From NCBI GenBank assembly GCA_027604185.1, contig JADGKB010000035.1:1-64000 (forward strand): 64,000 nucleotides of DNA, written 5' to 3'. The notes under the pieces are model-generated. The model searched no databases. It was given only the letters and a program-made list of their open reading frames with translations, and had not been told where the DNA came from. This DNA comes from Boothiomyces macroporosus. Its lineage: Eukaryota; Chytridiomycota; Chytridiomycetes; Rhizophydiales; Terramycetaceae. The translations under genes and the position numbers were made by a program. Of this stretch, positions 10,463-21,406 are shown piece after piece (the first letter of the stretch is position 1; every line of letters starts with the position of its first letter).

Positions 10463-10753
10463 ATGCAAAAAGCACAAGCATCCAGACCAGTTGCTCTCGA
10501 AAGCTTGGTTACCCAATTGAACCTCAACTTAAGTGATGCACCGCTAACAAGCTTTTGTTCGCCAATCACACCCCAATCAAAGAATAACGCCATGTTGGAA
10601 CTGTCAGAAATATTCAATTACAACAATCAAATGAAGAGCTTTGCCTCACCTGTTGAACGCCATCAATCTACCAGAAGACACTCTCTGTTGTACAGCCAAA
10701 TTGACATGAGCGTATTCTCTGCCCAACTACCTGCTATTGACGAGCACCACTAA
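10463..10753 (+). CDS. Small Ser-rich protein, unrecognised
   Basis: A 96-residue protein, mostly polar and probably disordered, with a basic RRHSLL motif that resembles a kinase site. No TM segment, signal peptide or known domain is visible. The well-placed TATA box and first ATG support it as a real gene. Function unknown. Confidence 0.5.
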   Translation: MQKAQASRPVALESLVTQLNLNLSDAPLTSFCSPITPQSKNNAMLELSEIFNYNNQMKSFASPVERHQSTRRHSLLYSQIDMSVFSAQLPAIDEHH

Positions 10754-10830
10754 TTTATAACTTGTATCAAATATATGTAATTTTTGACTTTCAATTGTTG
10801 TGAAACTCCGCGTATTTAATCTTTGCGAAA

Positions 10831-12251
10831 ATGCTGTTCATCCTGATTGCTGCCGTATATGCACTTGCTGTTCAAAAGAGCATCCTGGCAGATAAGCGAG
10901 ATGAATACAAAGTTGGGGAACTACCAGCCGATTGGGACGTTCCTCCATCTTATGCTGGATTGATACCGATACCGTAAATTAACTTGACAGTAGAACTACT
11001 AAAGAGCAAAAATCAATCTTCTTTTGGTATTTTGAAGCCCAAGTTCCTCTTGAAGACAACCCACCGTTGATTATCTGGCTCCAAGGTGGTCCTGGTTCAA
11101 GCTCAATGATTGGATTGTTTTACGAAATGGGGCCATTCTTTATCAATGAAAAGATTGAAAAGAATCCAAATACTTGGAACAAGCATGCTGCGATGCTCTT
11201 CATTGATAACCCAGTTGGCACTGGATTTAGCTTTGTCCAGGATAATCCGAAATCTGTTGAAGACTTGGATTATATCGCTACTAGCGATTTGATTGATCCA
11301 AATACTGCTATTTTCCATCAAAAATGTCTTGCATACGAGCGATACGACAAGCCAAATTACAAGAATGGTTATCCAACAAACCAAGCCGCAGTTGCTAACG
11401 ATTTAATCTACTTTTTGGATGAATTCTATACCATATTTCCAGAGCAGAAAGAGTCTCGATTGTATGTTACTGGGGAAAGTTATGCTGGCAAGTATGTTCC
11501 TGCGTTAGCGTACCATATTCACAAAGTCAATCAAAAGAGACAGGATTTCAAGATACCCTTAGTTGGAGTAGGAATAGGCAATGGTTTAACAGACCCTATC
11601 ACCCAGATTAAATACCACGCACCATTAGCCCTTGCATTAGGATTGGTTTCTCATAAAGTAGCAAAAGATATTGAAAAGTTAGCAGAGTTGGCCATCCATT
11701 ATATCTGTAGATTTGACTGGGAAAATGCATTGAAGGCACGTCAAACTTTATTCAACATTTTCAAAACTGAGTCTGGAAGTATCAATTGGTATGATGTTCG
11801 AAAAAGTTCAACCCAGTACGATAGAGAGCCAATGTTATCCTTTTTGGATTTGGAATCGACTCGTCAAGCCATTAATGTTGGAGATCATGCTTATGGCAAA
11901 GACCCAAATATTGATATTCATATGAGAGATGATATTATGCAATCTGCAGCTTCCTACTTTCCAGAGCTGCTAGATAATGGATATCAAGTATTGCTTTACC
12001 AAGGCCAATTTGATTTTCGAGATGGCGTGTGGTCAAACTCAGAGTGGATTGAACATATTAATTGGAAACATCAAAAAAAGTACTTGAATGCAGATCGTCA
12101 AATTTGGAAGCAAGAACAAGTAGCAGGATACTATACCAGGTTTGAAAACTTGGTCAGATTTGAATTATTGAATGCAGGTCATTTGGCACCTGGCGATCAA
12201 GGATTGTACACTCTCAAAATGATTGAAGAATTCCTTTTAGGCTATAAATAA
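10831..12251 (+). CDS. Serine carboxypeptidase, S10 family (CPVL-like)
   Basis: Exons 10831..10973 and 10991..12251, 467 residues. The intron at 10974..10990 (GTAAATTAACTTGACAG) is 17 nt, the shortest in the window; splicing gives PIPRTTKEQKSIFFWYFEA, the expected family start. It has a signal peptide (MLFILIAAVYALA), the WLQGGPGSSS oxyanion region, GESYAGKY with the nucleophile Ser, GQFDFRDG with the catalytic Asp, and NAGHLAPGDQ with the catalytic His. The motifs are nearer to vitellogenic-type carboxypeptidases than to CPY. An insertion of about 25 residues follows the GTGFSF motif. Predicted secreted or vacuolar exopeptidase. The stop is 9 bp from the stop of the convergent gene. Confidence 0.9.
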
Positions 12252-12260
12252 TCAATAATA

Positions 12261-12839
12261 TTACAATTTTACTCTTTTATTACAATGCTGTTCATCCATA
12301 CTGCGTTTCCGACACCTTAAAACATCAAAATGGTATTCATATTCAAATATTAAGCTAGAAGAGTCTAAATCGACATGCCCATAGTATTTTGGTAAGCTGC
12401 GACTGACACTTTCGCAGAATATTGTCGTGCCAGCATCAACCAGCTTTTTCTTCATTAAATGCAGCTGATGCCTGGTTGGTACTACATTTTCTACTATCCT
12501 ACACCTCCAAAATTTGACGAGAATGGTTCCTGGTATATGGGTATCGCTGAATTTGAACGGAAGGACAGTTGTTCCTTGTCGCATTCCTTCTACAAAGTGA
12601 TTTCTCGATTTGATGAAAATCCCTTTCCTAACTGTTTGATTATTGATTTCAATTTCGTATCTAAAAGTGCATTCGTTTGATACTGTGACTAGAGGGATGA
12701 GTGAGAGATATATTCCGTATTGTTTACCAGCCAGTGCAACGATTACAGCCCGCCTCCATTCTAGTTTATCTTCAGATTGATATTCAGCGAGTGGTTGCTT
12801 ATCCATGACGATTTGCACTTGAAACAATTCGTTTCTCAT
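12261..12839 (-). CDS. DUF7918-like protein
   Basis: A 192-residue intronless protein. It opens with a short beta strand and LAEYQSED, has a middle FRYEIEINNQTVRKGIF strand pair, then a TTVLPFKFSDT segment and GTILVKFWRCRIVE, and a basic tail. This order resembles the fungal DUF7918 family (common in basidiomycetes), in which the same 'elevated-residue then G-x-I-x-(V/L)-x-x-(F/W)R' pattern occurs. No biochemical role is known for the family. The Derlin stop lies 29 bp upstream. Confidence 0.5.
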   Translation of the reverse strand: MRNELFQVQIVMDKQPLAEYQSEDKLEWRRAVIVALAGKQYGIYLSLIPLVTVSNECTFRYEIEINNQTVRKGIFIKSRNHFVEGMRQGTTVLPFKFSDTHIPGTILVKFWRCRIVENVVPTRHQLHLMKKKLVDAGTTIFCESVSRSLPKYYGHVDLDSSSLIFEYEYHFDVLRCRKRSMDEQHCNKRVKL

Positions 12840-12868
12840 AAAGAAGGCAAAAATTAACTGTACATTTT

Positions 12869-13662
12869 TTATTCAGCTACTGGAACAGGGTCCAAATCTT
12901 CCGTTCGCAGGTCTGGTATTCGCTCTATAACAACTTGTCGCTCGAAAAGTCTCTTGAACCACTCTGGTGTTGCTAGTATTCGCACTCCGTTAGATGCGGG
13001 CATGTTTGGATATACGTCCTCAAAGAAATAGTAGAAATGCCCGACAACTAATCCCAAGCAATCCGCCCATGGAACACTAGAATGCAATAATAGTGTAAAT
13101 CCGATCAATGTAAATGGAAGGTATGGTGCGTTGAACGTGAATACTCCTAGAAATGAAATTCTTAACGCTGGATTCCTCCTTGACCACAAATAAGTGAGTG
13201 TAAAAGTGAGTGATGACGACAAGAATGGAATATACTGACTCAAGTTGAGTACCACAGATAGGGTCTATATTAAATTCATCTTACTGTAATACTGACCATC
13301 GAATACAAGATAAAGTACAAAAATTCTGGTTTCTTTCCTCTATAGAAGTCATCTTCTAAATTTTGGCAGTATTGCAGTCTAAATTAAATCCAGCTTACAG
13401 GAAATACAGGTGAAAGACAGTGTCAATTGAAAGTGATCCGAAATACAGGTATGTGGTCAAGAGGCGCCAGTACTGAGTTAATTGATACTTACTTGTCCTT
13501 CTTGCCAAAATAGCGGCCATGTGAAGAAGAGCTGATACTTGTTGAATAGTTTTAATTGCTAGATTAATGGGTAATTACGCATCCAAGTGAAGTAAGTGCG
13601 ACCAGCGTAATGTAAATTCTCGTCACTGCAGGAATTCGGTTGTACCAATTCTCAATATCCAT
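12869..13662 (-). CDS. DER1: Derlin (Der1 family) ER membrane protein
   Basis: Five exons: 13662..13579, 13558..13493, 13472..13399, 13378..13285, 13264..12869; four introns of exactly 20 nt each. The 237-residue protein has the Derlin hallmarks: a short lumenal start with NWYNRIPAVTR, the WR motif (YWRLLTTYLYFG), SRRNP, FLGVFTFNAPYLP, and GLVVGHFYYFFEDVYPNMP in the last helices. Derlins are inactive rhomboid-like proteins that help to retrotranslocate misfolded proteins from the ER for proteasomal degradation. Every junction restores family-conserved sequence, which makes this one of the best proofs of the 20-nt intron rule here. Confidence 0.93.
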
Positions 13663-14097
13663 CTCTAAAGTCTGAAAATGGTGTTGCGTTTTGATTGGAT
13701 AGGCTCGGCTTTGCTAAGCTCGACGTAAACCAGCCACTGTTAAACTGGTATGGTTTGAGTTCGTAGTACTATACTAATTAAACAAAGGGCTTTTTTTAAA
13801 TCAAAAGTAATTATTCAAGAATTCAAGGCGAGCTTCATTAAGTTGCTCTGACCAATAGTGTCTTGGAGCAGCAGGAACAAAGCAAACAGCAGGAACAAAG
13901 TAAACAGCAGGAACAAAGTAAACAGCATAAGCAACACCTATCTTGAAGGTGTTTATTTTGTTGGCAATTGAACAAATCGCTTACAAATCAATGACGATTC
14001 CCCGAACTTTTGACATTAAAACCAGGCTCACCATTGGTATGAGCCAATTTGAGGCACTCTAATAAAACATTTCACAAACCAAATTTCTTTCTATTCA
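13663..14097. other. Intergenic upstream of the surface-protein array
   Basis: 434 bp between the divergent Derlin and surface-protein genes. It holds a short tandem repeat at 13871..13924; nothing else recognised. Confidence 0.5.
13871..13924. repeat. Three tandem 18-bp units
   Basis: GCAGGAACAAAGYAAACA repeated three times without gaps; the first unit differs by one base (C for T). Confidence 0.85.
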
Positions 14098-17000
14098 ATG
14101 TTACCTCTAGCCTGCTTCCTGCTGGCATTGCAGGTACAACCAATTCTAGCTGGAAATACCAATGTAAAAAGTGTACAAAATGGACAATCAAAACCACAAC
14201 CACCTGTAACTAACGTAAATCAAAACCATGAACAAAGTCAGCCAAAGAATAATGGGCCGTCAAACACTCCATTATCAGACAAAGTCGCAGCAATTAAAAA
14301 TGCCGCAAGTAGTGATTCGTCAAAGAGTTCTGATAAATCTGTCGCCAACACCAATCAGAAATCCAGTTCTCCAAAGCAAGGCGATTCTAAAAATAATCAA
14401 GCGCAAGGAGAGAGTCAAAATGCTAATCCACCAAAACAGCCAAAGTCTGACCAGCCGGCTTTGAATAATAATCAAAGCACAAACCCTCAGCAAAATAGTC
14501 AATCTGGGAAGAACCAAAGTCAATCTGACAAGAACCAAAGTCAATCTGGGGTATCGAATGGGCAAGTTGATCAACCGGTTTCAAAGAATCATTCAGATGA
14601 TAACGGTGCTCAAACCAAAAAGTCGGAAATTCCAGATCAAGAAAGCGGAAAGAGTCAATCAGATAGCCCAAAAGTCAACCAACCACCAAGTCAAAATGCT
14701 CCACAGTCTCAGAAAAGCAATGTACAGCAAACAAGCCAGTCTAATAATAATAGTAAGACAGCCGAAAATCCACCAATATCCTCTCCTGTTGCGCAACCTA
14801 AAAACAATGAGCAATCTGGCACTCCTAATAGTAGTAATGATGGCCAAAAGAACAGCCAAACCGCCGATCAAGGCACCTCAGTGAACACAGCGGACTCTTC
14901 CAAAGGTAAAGCTAGTCCAATTCCGGTGGATAAGAATAATGGTAACAGTCAAAATACTGGTGTTAAACCATCTCAAGTTCCTAGTCAAGAAAGCCCGCAA
15001 GGTTCAACTCAAGGCAACCAAGGTAAAACTGTACTTATAAAAGAAGCTCAAAATGGAGTGGCAAATGTTACCAGGGGTACAACACCACAATCCAGTCAAA
15101 ATGCTGGAAATGGCCCAAAAGATAATCTTCCTTCTGCAACTCAAACACCAGAGCCAGTTCCTAAAACAAAGAATACTTCAGACAACATCTCTACTAGTGG
15201 GCAGGTTAGTGAGCCGACAAAAATTCCAAAATCTAATGGTAATTCAGGTGCAAGCCAAGCAAATCCTCAGAATGTTGGTCAAGGAAATGAGCTGCCTACT
15301 CCGACATCAACTAAAGCAGTGCCTGAAAGTAATAACAATGATAAATCTAATCCTTCCACCTTGGAGACTTCCAGAAATTTCATTGCAACGCCAACTTCTC
15401 AAGTCGCAAATCCAGGAAAGAATGGTAAAGGCTCTGGTAATACCTCTGAGAATTCAAGCAGCGTTGTGGGCAATAATCAAGATATTACTACTTCCAATGA
15501 CAACGGTAAAGCTACTGCTGCTGGTGATGGAAACAAGACTTCTACTCAAGATCAAACTAATTTAACAACTCAGGCAGTTGCACAAGTATCATCAACAGCA
15601 AACCAGGGAAATTCAAATAATAATAGCGGAAACGGAAATCAAAGCTCCAATAATCAGAACAGTAACTCAGGGCAAAATACTACTGCTGCTGCTACTCAAG
15701 TTCAAAGTGCTGCAACTGCTACTGCTACTGCTACCCAGAGTAACCAAGGAGATGGCCAGTCAAATAGTCAAAATAGTAATGGCAATCAAAACTCCAATAA
15801 CCAAAATGGCAATCAAAACTCCAATAACCAAAATGGTAATCAAGACTCCAATAATCAAAATGGCAATCAAAACTCCAATAACCAAAATGGAGCCGGCAGT
15901 GAAAATTCGAATGGAAACAGTCAAAGCTCAAATGGAAATAACCAAGGGGATAATCAAAATAATGCAAACCAGACGAGTCAATCGAATAGTACCGCTGATC
16001 AAGTCATTACTAGCTCGCCTACAAGCCAAATTACAAATAATCCAGGGGAAAACAACAGAGGTGGTCAAATAGGGCGAGTAATTAGCAAGCCTATTCCCGT
16101 TGTTACAATTTCTACGTTATCAGCTGCAGGAAAAATATTTACCCTCAGCATTCCTCAAGCTACGCCTGTTGATATTCCAACCACCCCACAATCGACTGAA
16201 ATACCAAATGTTATTCTTCCTCCACCTCAAAGAGATCCAAACAACAACTCTCCAATTATTAAGATTAACAATTCACCTGGTATTGTGGGCTCCACTATTG
16301 GAGGCTCTCCTGTAGACGGTAGTACTATGGGCAATACTAATGGTGGTGTAGTGATAAATTCTGGCCCAGGAAATAATGGCAATCAGCCAGGAGGAAGCTC
16401 AGCCCTTCAAGGTTCTTCAGGTTCTTCTTCAATGATGCCTATAATTTTGGCTATAACTGGAGGTGTGTGTGTATTGGCCATTGGTGGTTTCCTGACTAAG
16501 AGATATTTGGACAAAATCTCTAATCCTCCTCCGCCTGCACCAATGGAGTCTTCTCTTTACACTGCAAATGTGTTCAAAGACCAAGATTTTGCTTATAATG
16601 CTCTCTCTAGGCGAGAAAGTGTTACTTCCACCGGATCTTTAGCAAAAGAAACGACATCCCTGTTCCCTGCAACTTATCAAGATTATTCCAGAAGAGGCAG
16701 TGTGCTGTCAAATTCTTCAGTTGATAACCCATACACTATGCAATTTTCTGACCTAGCAAGCGAAGATGTCTTCTCTTTGGCCACACCACCAGCTCAACTC
16801 CCAATGATTTCTGAACAGCAATCTGGAAACTTATTTAATGGCCCTCCTCAAACGTACTCAGTTGACTATTCCCACAATCTCGCAAATGCTGCGCTAAGAA
16901 TGGCATCTAATGACTCTTCGAAACACATGTCATCAACATCTACAGCGACATCAGCAGTTTCAAGAATATCCGGCTATTCCCAGTATTCCAATGGCTCATC

Positions 17001-17220
17001 ACAAGTGTCGGGTAACTTGGCTAATGCAGCCCTGTTGTTGGCGAACCAGGATTCAAAACATGCCTCGCTTTCATCTTCTGCAACATTTGAAACAGAGCTC
17101 TCTAGGAATTCATTGAAATCTGACTTTCAATATAGCATAGCTTCTGAAGATAAAGACGAATTCTTATCAGACGCAGCATTAGCAACCAAATTGGACAATC
17201 ATTATGCGAAATTTAAATAA
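14098..17220 (+). CDS. Mucin-like single-pass cell-surface protein 1
   Basis: A 1040-residue type I membrane protein. A signal peptide (MLPLACFLLALQVQPILA) is followed by about 750 residues rich in Asn, Gln, Ser and Thr, then one TM segment (MMPIILAITGGVCVLAIGGF) and a tail of about 235 residues. The tail has basic Ser sites (SRRESVTS, YSRRGSVLS) and two copies of a NLANAAL-x3-A(S/N)-x-(D/N)S module. The ectodomain includes a 4 x 27-bp coding repeat. The layout resembles fungal wall sensors and signalling mucins, but no WSC or Msb2 domain is recognised. First gene of a four-gene same-strand array. Confidence 0.7.
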   Translation: MLPLACFLLALQVQPILAGNTNVKSVQNGQSKPQPPVTNVNQNHEQSQPKNNGPSNTPLSDKVAAIKNAASSDSSKSSDKSVANTNQKSSSPKQGDSKNNQAQGESQNANPPKQPKSDQPALNNNQSTNPQQNSQSGKNQSQSDKNQSQSGVSNGQVDQPVSKNHSDDNGAQTKKSEIPDQESGKSQSDSPKVNQPPSQNAPQSQKSNVQQTSQSNNNSKTAENPPISSPVAQPKNNEQSGTPNSSNDGQKNSQTADQGTSVNTADSSKGKASPIPVDKNNGNSQNTGVKPSQVPSQESPQGSTQGNQGKTVLIKEAQNGVANVTRGTTPQSSQNAGNGPKDNLPSATQTPEPVPKTKNTSDNISTSGQVSEPTKIPKSNGNSGASQANPQNVGQGNELPTPTSTKAVPESNNNDKSNPSTLETSRNFIATPTSQVANPGKNGKGSGNTSENSSSVVGNNQDITTSNDNGKATAAGDGNKTSTQDQTNLTTQAVAQVSSTANQGNSNNNSGNGNQSSNNQNSNSGQNTTAAATQVQSAATATATATQSNQGDGQSNSQNSNGNQNSNNQNGNQNSNNQNGNQDSNNQNGNQNSNNQNGAGSENSNGNSQSSNGNNQGDNQNNANQTSQSNSTADQVITSSPTSQITNNPGENNRGGQIGRVISKPIPVVTISTLSAAGKIFTLSIPQATPVDIPTTPQSTEIPNVILPPPQRDPNNNSPIIKINNSPGIVGSTIGGSPVDGSTMGNTNGGVVINSGPGNNGNQPGGSSALQGSSGSSSMMPIILAITGGVCVLAIGGFLTKRYLDKISNPPPPAPMESSLYTANVFKDQDFAYNALSRRESVTSTGSLAKETTSLFPATYQDYSRRGSVLSNSSVDNPYTMQFSDLASEDVFSLATPPAQLPMISEQQSGNLFNGPPQTYSVDYSHNLANAALRMASNDSSKHMSSTSTATSAVSRISGYSQYSNGSSQVSGNLANAALLLANQDSKHASLSSSATFETELSRNSLKSDFQYSIASEDKDEFLSDAALATKLDNHYAKFK
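15781..15888 (+). repeat. Four tandem 27-bp coding repeats
   Basis: Units start at 15781, 15808, 15835 and 15862 and encode GNQNSNNQN; the third has three substitutions. They lie in the Asn/Gln-rich ectodomain. Confidence 0.9.
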
Positions 17221-17602
17221 ATTAACTGCACTCTAATACGTTGCTCTGTCCAAAACAAGATTAACTCCGCCTGACTTGTTCGAGGATGAACTTGTAATAA
17301 CGCAAATAGAGAGCAGACAAGATGCTAGTAGGGCAGTTGTCATTGGTTCTTTTATCCTAAATATTCTGTTGGTATCCATGTACCATCATTATCCTTAATA
17401 TTATCGACAAGTTCACAGTCCCCTTGATCTTGTTTCGTTTCACCTCATTGGTCGAAAGGTGGGCTTTTAGAGTAGTTTCGCCGTTTTAGGTTACACCAAA
17501 CCTCATTGTCCGCGCCACACAGGCTTCACTTGTTGGCTCCTCAAAGTGCTTTTTTCGTCCAATTGGATTTTCACCAACCAACAGTAAAATACACTGTATA
17601 GA
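17221..17602. other. Intergenic between surface-protein genes 1 and 2
   Basis: 382 bp, presumably the promoter of the second surface gene. No gene or clear TATA box seen. Confidence 0.5.
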
Positions 17603-19466
17603 ATGAAAATACACCTGATATATCTTATATTGGGGGTGGTGCATTCTTTACCGTCCCCGCAACAGGTACAATTAATCCTAACGCAAGAATAATTCAACTG
17701 ATGTAGCCAATGTACAAACGACCCAACCTGTAACTAATGATAAATCCAAAGAAGCAACTACAACAAAGGAAGCGGAAGAGCGTTTGACTCCAATTCCAGC
17801 TCAGTCTCAAGTAGTTCAGGATACACCTTCAGGACCAACTGCTACCCCAGCACAACCACAACCACCAGTTCAACCAAAAACACCTCAAGGACAACCTAAT
17901 GCAGCACCTGCAGCTCAAGCTCCACAACCGGATGCACCCCAACCAACTTCTGTACAACCAACACCAAATTCAGCGTCAGCTCAACCAAATCCAGTAGTTC
18001 AGACTACTACTGATGCTCAACAAGCTACATTGTTGCCGGAAATTCCACTCCCAATAGTTAAACTTCCACCAATTCCTGATCCAATCACACCGATCATTAA
18101 TCCTCAACCACCAAAGCAACCTAAAGTGGAAACTACAGCTGATCCTGTTGCTCCAACTGATACTCCAGTAGTTCCTATTATTCCTGTCAAAGTTCCTCTT
18201 CCGCCTCTTCCAGTGGTAGATCCTGTCACCTCCGTTGTACAGGGTATTGTTCCTCCAGTCGCAACCAAAGCAGCAACTGTAGTTGCACCTCCTCCACCAG
18301 TAGTACAAGTAGCTACAACGCAACCTGTTGTACCTCCAGTTACAACTAACGCACCACCTCCAGATAATAATGCTGCCCCTGTTGTAGCTCCAAGCATCAC
18401 AAGCACACCTAAAGCAAATATTAATGCACAAGCTCCTGTTCCGGTTGTTACTACAGTAGCTACAGGCACTAGTTCGTCAGACAGCCCTTCAGCCTCCCAA
18501 GTTGCACCAATTCGACTGTTCCCAAATGTCGCAGGAGCACCTGGAGTCGACGTACCTATTGGCGGACCTACAATAATTAAAAGTCAAACTGGATCATCAA
18601 GCAGCAGCGGCTCCACCGTTGATGGAGCTAATGGAGTAGTTTCAGGCGATGTTACTGGAAACGGAATTACAACAAATGCAAATGGATCTCCATTGGGTGC
18701 AAATGGCCAATCTGGTACTGTGACTACCACAAACCAGCAAAATGGAAATGGCGCCAACAGCTCTGCTCCTTCGAGCTCTGCCAATCCGATTTTATATGTC
18801 GGAGTTTCTGCGGGTATTGCAATGATGGCAATTGCTGGATTCGTTGGATTCAAATTTTTGGGTCCAAAGAAAGAAAACGCAGTTGAAAAGTCAACTACTA
18901 CAGTAGAAGAAAAACAAGTCGAAAGTATTGCACCTATTGATCTCTCACTACAAAGAATTCCAACCCCTGCAATGGTTACTCCATTCGGTCCAATTGAATC
19001 ACTTTCTTACGATAACAGGCTTTCTTATGGTTCAGAAGTTTCAATGGAATACAGCCAAACGTATGAAACCCCAGCTGTTAATGAGGTACCAGAAATTTAC
19101 ACGGTTCATTTGCCGGAACCACAGGCTTTTGTTGTTGATGATGGAAAAGAGGTATATAGCCAAAACGGTGAGCTTCATCATGCACAATCTTCCATTTTCT
19201 CTGACATGGAAAGTGTATTGAACAGAAACTCTTTCTTGCGCAAATCTACCCTTTCGTTGGACAGTATCGTTGAATCTCCTTACGACTCAAATATGCATGC
19301 CCAATCCAATTTGATACATATGATGAACACTAATGAAGCTGCCTATGCAGCTAATATTGCTGCAGCTGCCTCCATGGCCGCATCTCAAGACTCTAATGCA
19401 TCTCAAAGTGACAAGTATGATTCCATGGTATTCTCTGTGGATGAATATGATTCTGATTTTGAATAA
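17603..19466 (+). CDS. Mucin-like single-pass cell-surface protein 2
   Basis: Exons 17603..17665 and 17688..19466, 613 residues. The 22-nt intron (17666..17687) carries a CCTAAC branch-like box; without it the signal peptide (MKIHLIYLILGVVHSLPS) is out of frame with the rest. The ectodomain is rich in Pro, Gln, Thr and Val, the TM segment is YVGVSAGIAMMAIAGFVGF, and the tail of about 200 residues ends in an Ala-rich module (AAYAANIAAAASMAASQDSN) similar to the NLANAAL modules of surface protein 1, then an acidic end (DEYDSDFE). Probable paralogue of protein 1. Function unknown; wall sensor or adhesion roles are inference. Confidence 0.7.
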
Positions 19467-19603
19467 ATTTAACTTACTGAATTTCGTTTTTATTACATTG
19501 CGAATTTTGATTGTCTGAGTTTGTTTCAATTGATTTCATGTTACACACTGGCCAGGAACCTGCGGAAAAGGGCCAGGCTGATGATTGCTTTGGCTTCTCC
19601 AAA

Positions 19604-20506
19604 ATGAAAATAATCGAGAGTGCAACAATAGCACTCTGCATGGCCTTCGTCAGGGCAGATATGTTTGACGATATAAGTTCACTCTTACTGGGGGAAACTT
19701 CCAGTTTGGAATCAACACCAACTCAACTTGAAAATATGGTTGTGAAAACCACTGCTGTACCTACAATAACAGCTCTTCCAGTTAATGTAGTTCATAATAC
19801 CGGGACTGCCAAAGTACCTTTGGTGACTTCAAGCAACAGACACTCTAAAACATTATCCAAGAATTCAACTTCTACTTCCACCATTGCTACAACTACAACC
19901 TCCCACATTATAGAAGCTACGAGCTCTTCAATTGAAATCATTGGAGATCCAAGTGCATCCTCACCCACTCCCACTCCAACCGAAACGAGTAAACTTTCAA
20001 AGTATGGCACTACTATCATAGTTGGGCTTGGTGTGGTCGCAATGTTATTCATACTGGTAGTATTTATCTTGATTGGGAAACATCGAAGGGTCAAGAAAAA
20101 GCAGAAATATCATGATCGAGGAGCACCTAACCCAAACTTTGACTATGTTGAAATGGCAGAGTGTGCTACTACTAACCCTGCTTGTAAGTTACCGCAAGAG
20201 GGCCTAGAGTATGTCGACCCAGAGACCATTGCTACTCCACCGCTCACTACTCAACAGTCCAACTTTTCCTTTACAAAAGAAAGTGAAAGCAATTCATTCA
20301 AAGTGAATGGCAGGAAACATTCATTTGAAGCTGAAAGTAGAAATCTACAAGTCCCTGAACCAATTTTTCACCTTACTGATGATATTCCCAGACTAAAGAA
20401 AAAGCATACTGTACCTGCGATCCACTCAATACCCTTACAAGCTGAAATAGTTTCTCAGCCTGACTATGCTGGAGTCGCAGTTGAAATATTAACCGATGAA
20501 GAATGA
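19604..20506 (+). CDS. Single-pass cell-surface protein 3
   Basis: A 300-residue protein. The ATG at 19604 is chosen because it begins a signal peptide (MKIIESATIALCMAFVRA); the frame is open further upstream but starts there only with TTG. The ectodomain of about 120 residues is Ser/Thr-rich, followed by a strong TM segment (TTIIVGLGVVAMLFILVVFI), a basic stop-transfer (KHRRVKKKQK) and a cytoplasmic tail. Third member of the array. Shorter ectodomain than its neighbours; no catalytic domain. Confidence 0.65.
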   Translation: MKIIESATIALCMAFVRADMFDDISSLLLGETSSLESTPTQLENMVVKTTAVPTITALPVNVVHNTGTAKVPLVTSSNRHSKTLSKNSTSTSTIATTTTSHIIEATSSSIEIIGDPSASSPTPTPTETSKLSKYGTTIIVGLGVVAMLFILVVFILIGKHRRVKKKQKYHDRGAPNPNFDYVEMAECATTNPACKLPQEGLEYVDPETIATPPLTTQQSNFSFTKESESNSFKVNGRKHSFEAESRNLQVPEPIFHLTDDIPRLKKKHTVPAIHSIPLQAEIVSQPDYAGVAVEILTDEE

Positions 20507-20687
20507 TTACATTGATTGTAATAAACTCTATAGATTAGATTTGTAATATGCTTTTCCATGAGCTCATTTTTAATACTACTGATCTTTAGCTGCCAAATTT
20601 GGTGTTCGTAGGTCATCAATGAGTTCCCTGTCAACGGTTGACATTCAAAGAAGAAGCAAGATAATTTTACCAAAATAGAATCATAGA

Positions 20688-21383
20688 ATGCACATTCAAG
20701 TCGCTACATGTTTGTTGTTCCAATTAGTAGCTGCATTAAAGACTACAGCCAAGCCGCCTGTGAAAACACCATTCCTTCCGATACCAGTGAATCCAACAGG
20801 AATTCAACTAGGATTTCTTCATACAACTAGACCAGCGCCTACTACTACAACAACTGAGGCTCCACCAGTTACCATCACCCAGATTGAAGTTATTCCGCCT
20901 GTTCCTACCATCACATCTACTACATCATCAACTCAAACAACATTAGTACCGACACTAGCGAATCGACTAGTATCTAATCCAACCCCAACCGATATCCCAG
21001 CAAATTTTGCACCTGGTTCAAATTTAACCTTGCCAAACACTCCAGACAGCTCCCACTCTGAAACACCTTCCAGTGCAATCGCAGCAGGAATCATTTTTGC
21101 GATCGTCGGATCTGTTGCATTAGCACTAGTATCATTCTTTGTGATTGGGCCAAAGAAACAAACTGTAGCAGTAAATAGACCTAGAGGCCCAAAAACTTTC
21201 CCTCCACCTCCACCATTGCCCGTATACAAGCCAGATTTGGAAAAGTTCAAAGCTAAAGATAGCTTGCATGTCCCACCTTCCATCAAAATGGCACCTCGGC
21301 AATCGGTGTTGCAACTGGAACCACATGAAAAATCCTTTTCGATTGTAACGCAAGAAACTGAAATCGAACGTGTTCAGGATTAA
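20688..21383 (+). CDS. Single-pass cell-surface protein 4
   Basis: A 231-residue protein with a signal peptide (MHIQVATCLLFQLVAA), a Pro/Thr-rich ectodomain of about 110 residues, a TM segment (IAAGIIFAIVGSVALALVSF) followed by IGPKK, and a Pro-rich tail (FPPPPPLP) that could bind an SH3 or WW domain. The GPKK boundary also follows the TM segment of surface protein 2, supporting common descent. Last member of the array; it ends 23 bp from the stop of the convergent eIF2alpha kinase gene. Confidence 0.65.
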   Translation: MHIQVATCLLFQLVAALKTTAKPPVKTPFLPIPVNPTGIQLGFLHTTRPAPTTTTTEAPPVTITQIEVIPPVPTITSTTSSTQTTLVPTLANRLVSNPTPTDIPANFAPGSNLTLPNTPDSSHSETPSSAIAAGIIFAIVGSVALALVSFFVIGPKKQTVAVNRPRGPKTFPPPPPLPVYKPDLEKFKAKDSLHVPPSIKMAPRQSVLQLEPHEKSFSIVTQETEIERVQD

Positions 21384-21406
21384 AAAGTAAATAAAGAACG
21401 AGTTTT

